Below are positions 1-6,316 of a DNA stretch of 14,384 nucleotides, piece by piece. Below the pieces are notes generated by a model, which saw only the letters and a program-made list of their open reading frames with translations, did no database searches and was not told where the DNA came from. Within the stretch, counting starts at the first letter, position 1. Each line of letters starts with the position of its first letter. This DNA comes from an uncultured Peptococcaceae bacterium. Its GTDB lineage: Bacteria > Bacillota > Peptococcia > Peptococcales > Peptococcaceae. Where the stretch lies: positions 1-14,384 of the forward strand of contig CABUKW010000071.1 of assembly GCA_902492275.1 (NCBI GenBank), given 5' to 3'. The position numbers were made by a program, and so were the translations under genes.

Positions 1-1
1 A

Positions 2-53
2 AAAGCAAGCAGCCCACGGGCCGAGCGGAAAGCCCGGTTCGTGGGTTTGCTTT
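2..53 (+). terminator. Probable intrinsic terminator of an upstream gene outside the window
   Basis: A nested inverted repeat: AAAGCAA (2-8) pairs with TTGCTTT (47-53), CCCAC (13-17) with GTGGG (41-45), and GGGC (18-21) with GCCC (32-35). The descending arm runs into a T-rich stretch (TTTGCTTTATT). It sits just before the tRNA gene, so it most likely ends a transcript entering from the left. The stem has internal bulges, so this is a moderate call. Confidence 0.55.
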
Positions 54-58
54 ATTAA

Positions 59-134
59 GCACCATTAGCTCAGTTGGTAGAGCAACTGACTCTTAATCAG
101 TGGGTCCTGGGTTCGAGTCCCCGATGGTGCACCA
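59..134 (+). tRNA. tRNA-Lys (anticodon CTT)
   Basis: A 76-nt cloverleaf with encoded CCA. The acceptor arm is GCACCAT/ATGGTGC, the D arm GCTC/GAGC, and the anticodon stem ACTGA/TCAGT encloses loop CTCTTAA, with the anticodon CTT at 92-94. The T arm has the TTCGAGT loop. The discriminator is A, followed by CCA. The T stem (CTGGG/CCCCG) has one apparent T-C mismatch at its second pair; the other arms pair fully. CTT reads lysine AAG codons. The gene is followed within five bases by its own terminator. Confidence 0.97.
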
Positions 135-138
135 AAGT

Positions 139-169
139 ACGCGTTGTAAGAAATTGCAGCGCGTTTTTT
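139..169 (+). terminator. Intrinsic terminator of tRNA-Lys
   Basis: An 11-bp stem (139-149 with 154-164, including two G-T pairs) closes a GAAA tetraloop and is followed by TTTTT at 165-169. It begins 5 bases after the CCA end of the tRNA, so the tRNA appears to be transcribed as a single-gene unit. Confidence 0.9.
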
Positions 170-188
170 ATTGCAATCTTTCAAAGAA

Positions 189-207
189 GGTTCAATCTGG
201 TGCACCA
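189..207 (+). repeat. Partial repeat of the tRNA 3' end
   Basis: The stretch GGTTCAATCTGGTGCACCA resembles a T-loop plus acceptor 3' end. It shares the 11-mer TGGTGCACCAA with the end of the tRNA-Lys gene (125-135). The distance from TTC to CCA is 6 bases shorter than in the real tRNA, so it cannot fold as a tRNA 3' half. TGGTGCACCA is itself a perfect palindrome. It could be the scar of a deleted second tRNA or an old attachment-site duplication. No integrase is visible nearby. Confidence 0.5.
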
Positions 208-234
208 AGGGAAGGCGCAAGCCTTCTCTTTTTT
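208..234 (+). terminator. Intrinsic terminator following the tRNA 3'-end repeat
   Basis: The stem GAAGGC (211-216) / GCCTTC (221-226) around a GCAA tetraloop extends outward by three more pairs including one G-T, then T6 (229-234). No intact gene ends immediately before it. It may be a backup terminator of the tRNA transcript or the surviving end of a lost second tRNA unit. Confidence 0.8.
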
Positions 235-415
235 GTTTCAAAACAATTTGACCCAGAACGAAAAACCTGGCTGCCTAGCAGTTGGGAGCTTTATTGTGGG
301 CCAAAGCGTAGCCTAAAAGGAGTGATTTCTGGTGTTGGTTCGTACCAAATCATCAATGCTCAATAATGCTGTCGGGGTCAGAAGTCAAGGGTGAAATGAA
401 CTATATTTTCCCCCC
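235..415. other. Intergenic stretch without recognisable gene
   Basis: Between the second small terminator and the MATE promoter I find no reading frame with a convincing start, ribosome binding site and family-like protein. Short open frames crossing from the tRNA gene are artefacts. An AAAAGGAG sequence near 316-323 precedes a GTG with about 20 codons, too little to call. Confidence 0.5.
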
Positions 416-444
416 TTGACATCCACCCCCCTCGGTGTTATGAT
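416..444 (+). promoter_or_regulatory. SigA-type promoter of the MATE gene
   Basis: TTGACA (416-421), exactly 17 bp, then TATGAT (439-444): near-perfect housekeeping promoter boxes. Transcription would start near 451, leaving a leader of about 105 nt before the ATG at 556. Confidence 0.88.
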
Positions 445-449
445 GCCAA

Positions 450-494
450 CGAGACGGCAGCCGGACAAGCTTGATGCCGCCTCGAATAATTTTT
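450..494 (+). promoter_or_regulatory. Leader hairpin upstream of the MATE gene (possible attenuator or operator)
   Basis: CGAG (450-453) and CGGCA (455-459) pair with TGCCG (475-479) and CTCG (481-484), giving a 9-bp stem interrupted by one A-C mismatch, around a 15-nt loop. AATAATTTTT follows at 485-494. It lies at the predicted transcript start. The poor spacing of the T-run makes terminator function uncertain; a DNA operator for a repressor is equally possible. I match it to no known riboswitch. Confidence 0.5.
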
Positions 495-516
495 GCTCTA
501 TTTGCACCCTGAATGT

Positions 517-543
517 GGATCACACAGAGTTTGGGATTGATCC
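517..543 (+). promoter_or_regulatory. Second leader hairpin abutting the MATE ribosome binding site
   Basis: GGATCA (517-522) is the exact reverse complement of TGATCC (538-543). The stem ends directly before the GAGG Shine-Dalgarno (544-547) of the ATG at 556. It could influence ribosome access but does not itself cover the Shine-Dalgarno. Confidence 0.45.
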
Positions 544-555
544 GAGGATTACGCC

Positions 556-1908
556 ATGAACAAGACAAAAGATATGACCGTAGGCAGCCCCACCAAAACC
601 ATCTTCTTTTTCTCCGTACCCGTCTTGCTTGGAACCCTATTCCAGCAAATATATAACATGGCCGATACGATCATTGTCGGGCAATTTTTGGGTGAAGACG
701 CCCTTGCTGCCGTGGGGGCGACCGGAAGCACTGTATATCTTGTAATTGGCTTTGCTTCCGGCCTTACCCAGGGCTGCGGTATTTTAGTCTCACAGGCATT
801 TGGCGGGCACCGTCTGAACGAACTAAAGAAGGTAGTTGGCACAGCGCTCTTGCTCACAGTGGTGTTTTCAGTTATCCTCACGATTCCTACCGTTTCTTTT
901 AGCCGCCAGATTCTGTTAGCGTTGCACACCCCTTCGAACGTACTCCTCTACGCACACGAATATCTTCGCGTCATCTTTGGCGGTATCCTGTGTACGATGG
1001 CCTACAATATTGCAGCCAGTATCCTTCGCTCTTTGGGTGACAGCCGCACACCTTTATATTTCCTCATTTTGTCGTCATTCTTGAATATTGTTTTGGATAT
1101 ATTTTTTATCGCGACACTACATATGGGAACTGCAGGCGCCGCTTGGGCAACGGTGTTGTCACAGGGAATTTCTGCACTGCTATGCTTTTGGTACATGTTT
1201 CACAACTACAACAATCTACGTCTCAGTATCCGCGATCTGTACCCCGATCCTTATCGGATTCTGTGTATGATACAAAGCGGCATTCCCATGGCTTTAAACC
1301 AAACCGTTACTGCGTTTGGAATTATGATTCTGCAGAGCGGCATCAATCAATTCGGTTCTTCCGTAATGGCGGCCTATACTGCCGCTTCTAAGCTTGAATC
1401 CTTGGTGATGCAACCTATGATCGCACTGGGCTCGGGCATTTCTACGTATTGCGCACAAAACATAGGAGCCAGGAAAACAAAACGCATTTTTGTTGGTGTA
1501 CGCAGCACGATGCTCCTTTCCCTTGGTGCTGCAATTCTGGGTATGGCTTTGTATGGAATTGCCTCCAAAGCCATTCTGCGGATATTTTTGAGTGATCCCT
1601 CGCCCGAAATGGTACATTATGCACTGCAATATCTCTACACAAGCGTGTGGTTCCTTTTATTTTTGGCATGGATTTTTCTGTTCCGCAATGCTTTGGTTGG
1701 GCTCGGGAACGGCCTTATCACCATAATTGGTGGCGTGGCCGAGCTTCTTTGCCGTTTTTTGTGCATTCATTTTCTGCTTCAACCTTTTGGTTTCTGGTGT
1801 ATTTGTCTAACCAATCCTATTACCTGGATCGTTGCGTGCAGCCTTTTCTGCGGATTTTATTTTCGTTGGGAACACCAGCAAAAACATTGCTCAAAAAGTG
1901 CGAGATGA
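556..1908 (+). CDS. MATE family multidrug/cation antiporter
   Basis: A 450-residue, very hydrophobic protein of typical MATE length (12 predicted helices in two six-helix halves). The N-terminal stretch around residues 15-45 has the family pattern P-LLG-FQQ-YNMADTIIVG, followed by G-E-ALAAVG and the glycine-rich GLTQGCG segment. The second half repeats the pattern near residue 235 (GIPMALNQTV...). MATE proteins exchange protons or sodium for cationic compounds at the cell membrane, exporting drugs or metabolites; the substrate cannot be read from sequence. The ATG at 556 has GAGG eight bases upstream. The gene stands alone behind a strong promoter with a structured leader, suggesting inducible or attenuated expression. 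It has no evident link to the sugar locus downstream. I see no frameshift or truncation. Confidence 0.96.
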   Translation: MNKTKDMTVGSPTKTIFFFSVPVLLGTLFQQIYNMADTIIVGQFLGEDALAAVGATGSTVYLVIGFASGLTQGCGILVSQAFGGHRLNELKKVVGTALLLTVVFSVILTIPTVSFSRQILLALHTPSNVLLYAHEYLRVIFGGILCTMAYNIAASILRSLGDSRTPLYFLILSSFLNIVLDIFFIATLHMGTAGAAWATVLSQGISALLCFWYMFHNYNNLRLSIRDLYPDPYRILCMIQSGIPMALNQTVTAFGIMILQSGINQFGSSVMAAYTAASKLESLVMQPMIALGSGISTYCAQNIGARKTKRIFVGVRSTMLLSLGAAILGMALYGIASKAILRIFLSDPSPEMVHYALQYLYTSVWFLLFLAWIFLFRNALVGLGNGLITIIGGVAELLCRFLCIHFLLQPFGFWCICLTNPITWIVACSLFCGFYFRWEHQQKHCSKSAR

Positions 1909-2370
1909 TCCATCTCAGAAGATTATCGGGGTCTCTGCCAGTGGGTTCTGTCTGAAGGAACGTCTTGGCAATCTCCGCAATGTCATCGACCAGAATTCCG
2001 ACGAAATGCGAATCGCCATGATCGCCATGCAGGATGAACAGTTTGCCCATCAGACGTTTATGTCTGAACTGTGTAACCATAAACACTTCTTCTCGAATCA
2101 ATTCCGGCCATGCCACAGGATCGATTTTAAGGCACCATACAGCACGTTTCAGTGCTAGATGACAAAAAGAGTTTACAAGAAGCAAAAACGACGTTACCAC
2201 AGCCCTCCAGGCATCACGCAATGCATCGTATTCCCATGCAAGGTATATTGGATTGACCGGAGAAAATACCGACGGCTCTGTACGACTTTGAAAAAGATGA
2301 GTTGAAAACTATAAGCCTATTGTGTTGCGGAGCAATCAAGCGTTTCGTTTTGTAAATGAATCGTGCATAC
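1909..2370. other. Unassigned region with overlapping open frames, possible gene remnant
   Basis: About 460 bp without a recognised gene. A minus-strand frame (stop near 1820, start at 2221, 133 codons) overlaps the 3' end of the MATE gene. A plus-strand frame (1832-2158) lies opposite it. Neither has a clear ribosome binding site or a protein I recognise. In the 2240-2360 portion all three plus frames hold short open stretches ending in stops, as in decayed coding DNA. It could be an old pseudogene, or a long 3' region carried on the MATE transcript up to the terminator at 2371. Confidence 0.4.
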
Positions 2371-2406
2371 AAAAAGCAGACCCGTGAGTCCACGGGTCTG
2401 CTTTTT
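2371..2406. terminator. Strong bidirectional intrinsic terminator
   Basis: A perfect 16-bp stem, AAAAAGCAGACCCGTG (2371-2386) with its exact reverse complement (2391-2406), around the 4-nt loop AGTC. The A5/T5 ends give a U-tract on either strand. It can end the MATE transcript coming from the left and the GH43 transcript coming from the right, though it lies about 460 bp and 185 bp beyond the respective stop codons. Confidence 0.9.
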
Positions 2407-2591
2407 ATATTTGCGATAGGGAAGAGTATGGACGGGTTACGCAGGTATCGATCCGGGAGATTCGGTTTCCAAACACCCACATCCGCTGGGCTTTTCGCGG
2501 ATTCGTATGGCTTTTTATTTGTGGGCGGGCTCCTCGCCGGCTGGACATTCTCTCCCCATTTGGCAGCCGCTACCGAATGATTCGTGAAGGA
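2407..2591. other. Gap after the GH43 gene, no supported gene
   Basis: An open frame on the plus strand (2356-2580) and another on the minus strand (2214-2480) both run through the terminator hairpin, which argues against either being a real gene. A GC-rich palindrome (GGCGGG-ctc-CTCGCC, near 2523-2537) lacks a T-run. The function is unknown. Confidence 0.4.
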
Positions 2592-4153
2592 TTAATTGGT
2601 GGGAAGTTCGCGATAGGTCATTCTTTCAAAATCAGAATAACCACCAGCGTCCTCTCCATTGCCGGAAGCGTATAACCCCAGTGTACAGCCGACAAAACCG
2701 CCGGCATGTTCCGTGCTTAAAGAGCGCAGATCAATGTCGGAGATAACCGGTTTCCATTCACTATTGCTTTGGTAAAGAACACTGGCCACAAGCCCTTCTA
2801 CGCGCAACTTCAGTTTGATGGGGAGTGCAGCCGGCAGATCCATTTGCGCCAAACAGCTGTCTTTACCATCTTTGCAAAGAGAAACAACAAGTTTGACCCC
2901 CGAATCCTGGGGATAGCACTCTGCCCGCAGATGGTTTTCGTTGCTTTGAACCATGGCAATACCGGCGCAATCACTCTCTTTGCAGAAATGCGGGATAAAG
3001 CTGGTTTCAAATTCGCAATTCCAGTGTTGCTGACGCAGCGCGAGGTATGCAGGCTCACCGCAATCCTTCAAGCTGTCGCAACGATGGAAAAGACGAACAA
3101 TATGCTCTTCTGCGTGCAGTTCTAGTTCGTGATCGCGGTGATTGCGCAAAGTCAGCAATTCCAGCGGCAGAGAAGGTGTATCAAACGTATAGGTTTTACA
3201 TTGGGGTACGTCGTCAGAAGGCTGCCCCTCGTAAGGCAGCGTGACTACTTCTTCAAGATGACCGACCCCCGCATTTACAACCGGCCAATCATCTTCCCAG
3301 GTGACCTTTGCCAAAAAGGTTTCACGCCCCAACAACGTGTACCCCTGGTTCGGCCGGCAAGCCAATACAACCATATACCAGTTGCCGTTTCCGTCATCCA
3401 CTAAGTCGGCATGACCGACGCAGGTAACAGGATATTGGGCTCCCAAATGGCGATGCGTCAGAATGGGGTTGCAGGGGCAGTACTCGTAGGGACCAAACAC
3501 ATTTTTGCTGCGCGCGATCATGACGCTGTGGTGGATGGAAGTACCGCTTTCCGCATGCAAAATGTAATAGTAACCGTCCTTTTTGTACAGGTGAGGTCCC
3601 TCCGGCCAAATGGCTTTGCGCTGGAATCCGGTAAGTACAATGGTGGCATCGGGCTTTAACTGCATCGTGTCCAGATCCAGAGTTTGAATCCAAATTTCGC
3701 AGTCGCCATTGTAGCGGTACCCGGCAGAACGCGGCCGTTGGCCGATATAATAGCAGGTACCGTCATCGTCAAAAAAGAGACTGGGATCAATGCCACCGGT
3801 AGACTCACCAAATAGTAAGGCTCGGACCAGGGGCCGCGCGGATCTTTTGCAGTGACGATAAAATTTCCTTGGTCGGACACGTTGGTGGTAATCATATACC
3901 AGGTGCCCTTATGGTAACGAATGGTAGGGGCAAAAATCCCCTGGGAATGCTGACAGCCGGACAAAGGAACCTGAGAATCACGATCGAGCACATTGCTGAT
4001 CAAATTCCAGTGGACAAGATCTTCGCTCTCAAAAACCGGCACGCCGGGAAAATACGCAAATGTCGAATGAACCGTATAGAATTTGTTCCCTACCCGGCAA
4101 ATCGAAGGGTCGGGAAAGAAGCCTGTCATGATAGGATTTTTAACGGAAAGCAT
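2592..4153 (-). pseudogene. GH43 glycosidase (beta-xylosidase / alpha-L-arabinofuranosidase type), frameshifted
   Basis: The 5' part (4153 to about 3812) reads MLSVKNPIMTGFFPDPS..., with the GH43 general base Asp15 in PDPS and typical FESEDLVHW and GIFAPTIRY motifs up to GPWSEPYYL. There the frame breaks. The continuation lies in the -1 frame from about 3806: ESTGGIDPSLFFDDDG (second catalytic-pocket Asp, about residue 123), then WPEGPHLYKK with the general acid Glu (about residue 185), and a C-terminal beta-sandwich of the GH43 C2/concanavalin-like type (about residues 300-520). The rejoined product is about 520 residues, normal for the family. Restoring one base in CTATTTGGTGAG (minus strand) mends it. 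The start has GGAGG six bases upstream. This last gene of the transporter cluster would cleave imported xylo- or arabinoxylo-oligosaccharides in the cytoplasm. Whether the shift is biological or a sequencing error is unknown; no canonical slippery heptamer is present. Confidence 0.9.
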
Positions 4154-4202
4154 AGAAAACCTCCAGGTATAAAGGGGTGATATTCTGCATGCAAAAATAT
4201 AG

Positions 4203-4252
4203 AGTTATGGCCGCTGCATCCAAGAGGAAAAACAGATGCAACGGCCATAACT
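4203..4252 (-). terminator. Intercistronic terminator between the second permease and GH43
   Basis: AGTTATGGCCG (4203-4213) pairs with CGGCCATAACT (4242-4252), then after one mismatch TGCATC pairs with GATGCA. Read on the minus strand, the hairpin is followed by ATATTTTTG. It lies 75 bases after the permease stop and 50 before the GH43 start, so GH43 would be reached by read-through only. I see no separate promoter for GH43 in the short gap. Confidence 0.8.
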
Positions 4253-4327
4253 ATTAGATGGTGCCGCCGAACTGACTTTTCGGATTACAGGCACTGGAAA
4301 ACAGGGGCGGATGGCAGGAAAAGAATT

Positions 4328-5215
4328 TTACTCTTTTACACTGCCAATGGTCATGCCGGATACAAAGTATCTTTGCAGGAAGGGATAAAGCAGAATGATG
4401 GGAAGCATTGTCACCACAGTAGCGGCGGAACGCACGGTAACCGGCGTGACGGCTGCGGTAGCGGTGTTGCCGCCGGTGGTGGCACTGCCGCTTTGCTGCA
4501 TGACAGAGGAAAGAAGCTTCATCAACTCATATTGCAGGGTCGTATACTGGGTGTTCATCCGGTTGTACAACATAGCATCGAACCAGGAGTTCCACTGTCC
4601 GACAGCTACGAACAGGGCGACGGTGGCATACACCGGCTTGCACAGGGGCGAGATGATACGGGTAAAGATGGTGAAATCGTTGGCACCGTCAATCATGGCG
4701 GATTCTTCCAGCGCGCTGGGCAGACCTTCCATGAAAGTGCGCATAACCAGAACGTTAAATGCGCTGACCATGCCTGGAATGACGTATACCCAGAAAGAGT
4801 TGGTCAGGTTCATGTTGCGGTACAAAACCAAGGTGGGGATCATACCGCCGTTCACGTACATGGTGATGACCCAGAACAAAGACAGCTGGGAACGGAACAA
4901 AAAGCGTTTGCGGCTGATGATGTAGGCCAAAAGTGCGTTCGTTACCAGGGAGAAGATGGTTCCCAACACAGTTCTGGCCACCGTAACCACTGCACCGGTG
5001 AGGATGTTCTGCTGATGCAGAACCGTTTTATAGTTCGAGAGCGTAAAGATGCGCGGCCACAGATGGATGCCACCGCGTACGGCGTCGACACCGTCGTTGA
5101 AAGAAAGCGCCACCGTGTTCAGAACAGGATACAGCGTAATGGTGACGAACAAAACCAGGAAAATGGTATTGCAGGTAACAAAGACTTTGTCCATGGTGGA
5201 TGATTTGATTTTCAT
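4328..5215 (-). CDS. ytcP: CUT1 ABC transporter permease, YtcP/LplC type
   Basis: A 295-residue inner-membrane permease with an N-terminal membrane helix (VFVTCNTIFLVLFVTITLYPV), further helices, and the cytoplasmic EAA loop LEESAMIDGANDF near residues 169-181, which contacts the ATPase. The extended C-terminal segment with GSATTGGNT and the ending FVSGMTIGSVKE is characteristic of this permease branch. I chose the ATG at 5215 because a strong GGGGAGGG (5221-5228) stands five bases upstream. An in-frame ATG at 5263 would add 16 residues and overlap the preceding gene. The start lies 13 bases after the stop of the LplB-type permease, so the two are co-transcribed and form the membrane heterodimer of an oligosaccharide importer. 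No ATPase gene is present; such systems normally share an MsmX-like ATPase encoded elsewhere. Confidence 0.95.
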   Translation of the reverse strand: MKIKSSTMDKVFVTCNTIFLVLFVTITLYPVLNTVALSFNDGVDAVRGGIHLWPRIFTLSNYKTVLHQQNILTGAVVTVARTVLGTIFSLVTNALLAYIISRKRFLFRSQLSLFWVITMYVNGGMIPTLVLYRNMNLTNSFWVYVIPGMVSAFNVLVMRTFMEGLPSALEESAMIDGANDFTIFTRIISPLCKPVYATVALFVAVGQWNSWFDAMLYNRMNTQYTTLQYELMKLLSSVMQQSGSATTGGNTATAAVTPVTVRSAATVVTMLPIILLYPFLQRYFVSGMTIGSVKE

Positions 5216-5228
5216 GTGTACCCTCCCC

Positions 5229-6152
5229 TTAGAACAATCTGTCTTCACCGGCACGTTTGGCAATCCAGTTTGCGCCGAGAATCAGAATAATTGCAACGAC
5301 GCTCTTGAAGATACCGGCTGCAGTACCCAAAGAATAATCGTTCTGGCTGATGCCCCAAGTCAAGGTGTAGATATCAATGGTTTCCGAAACACTCTTGACC
5401 AGGCCGTTGCCAAGCAGATACTGGACTTCAAAGCCTGCATTCAATACGTTGCCAATATTCATGATCAGCAGAATCATAATGGTGGACTTGATGCCAGGAA
5501 GCGTGACGTGCCAGATTTTGCCCCACCGGCCGGCACCATCCAAAGTGGCTGCCTCATACAGGCTGGGATCGATGGAGGTAATGGCGGCAAGGTAGACAAT
5601 GGCATTCCAGCCGGTTTCCTTCCAAACATTGGCAAATGCAACGATTGGCCAAAAATAACCCGGATTGGCGAAGAAGTTGATGGGCGAATTCAGAATGCCC
5701 AGGTTCACCAGCATCTCATTGATGATACCGGTGGAAGACAGCGCATCGTGCAGAATACCGGTGACAACGATCCAGGAAAGGAAGTGGGGCAGATAGGAAA
5801 CCGTTTGAACAAGCTTTTTGCCGAACATGTTGCGTACTTCGTTCAGCAGGATGGCGAAGATAATGGCCATTAAAAAGGTGGTCACCAGATTGAGAACGCC
5901 CATGGCCAGAGTGTTACGGATATCACGCAAAAAGACGTCGTCAGAGAACAGGAATTTAAACTTTGCCAGTCCTACGAATTTAGATCCGAAGAGGCCGTCT
6001 TTGGGTTTGTAGTCCTGAAAGGCCATTACCCAGCCTGCCAGTGGAACATAATAAAATACGATGCCGTATACAAAAAAGATAGCCGCACAGACCATCAGAA
6101 ATTTCTGGCGTGAAATCTCTTTCCATGTAATACGCTTTGATGGATTTTTCAT
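5229..6152 (-). CDS. lplB: CUT1 ABC transporter permease, LplB type
   Basis: A 307-residue permease. The N-terminal helix (about residues 18-37) is followed by the family motif YYVPLAGWVMAFQDYKP, then FVGLAKFKFLFSDDVF and NTLAMGVLN. The EAA loop YEAATLDGAGRWGKIWHVTLPGI is at about residues 199-221. The C-terminus ends in KRAGEDRLF, typical of the LplB family. The start ATG has AGGAGG (6161-6166) eight bases upstream. It forms the channel with the YtcP-type permease encoded 13 bases downstream and works with the LipO-type binder encoded upstream. LplB/YtcP/LipO systems with YesMN regulators generally import plant-polysaccharide oligosaccharides. From the neighbouring GH8 and GH43 genes I infer xylo-oligosaccharides. 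Confidence 0.96.
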   Translation of the reverse strand: MKNPSKRITWKEISRQKFLMVCAAIFFVYGIVFYYVPLAGWVMAFQDYKPKDGLFGSKFVGLAKFKFLFSDDVFLRDIRNTLAMGVLNLVTTFLMAIIFAILLNEVRNMFGKKLVQTVSYLPHFLSWIVVTGILHDALSSTGIINEMLVNLGILNSPINFFANPGYFWPIVAFANVWKETGWNAIVYLAAITSIDPSLYEAATLDGAGRWGKIWHVTLPGIKSTIMILLIMNIGNVLNAGFEVQYLLGNGLVKSVSETIDIYTLTWGISQNDYSLGTAAGIFKSVVAIILILGANWIAKRAGEDRLF

Positions 6153-6237
6153 TGGAGAGTCCTCCTAAGGAACGTGTATGGCGAATCATGTGTTGCAAAC
6201 TAACGTTTAAGGAGCTTGCGGGTTGAATGCATTTCAT

Positions 6238-6278
6238 AAAAAAGTGGCCACAGCTACACCGTGCAACCGTGGCCACTT
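6238..6278 (-). terminator. Stem-loop after the binding-protein gene (partial terminator)
   Basis: AAGTGGCCAC (6242-6251) is the exact reverse complement of GTGGCCACTT (6269-6278); loop 17 nt. On the minus strand the hairpin leads into a T-run (6243-6238). It lies 39 bases past the binding-protein stop and before the LplB-type permease. Such hairpins usually give high binding-protein and low permease expression by partial termination and 3'-end stabilisation. Confidence 0.85.
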
Positions 6279-6316
6279 GTATGTGTCAACGTCTATGTCG
6301 CCTGCAATAACGGGCA

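Noticed and set aside
74..366. Two open frames starting inside the tRNA-Lys gene
   Set aside because: They begin within the tRNA and cross two terminators, so they are chance frames.
3804..3814. Programmed -1 ribosomal frameshift in GH43
   Set aside because: The direction is right for a -1 shift, but T TTG GTG is not a canonical slippery heptamer. I saw no strong stimulatory structure, so a simple base loss is preferred.
4373..5203. Long plus-strand open frames (276 and 176 codons) opposite the second permease
   Set aside because: They lie antisense to a clear permease with motifs and a ribosome binding site. Their peptides are low-complexity and rich in Gly, His and Gln, as expected of shadow frames.
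5216..5263. Upstream in-frame ATG (5263) as the start of the second permease
   Set aside because: It would overlap the LplB-type gene and lies upstream of the strong Shine-Dalgarno at 5221-5228, which serves the ATG at 5215.
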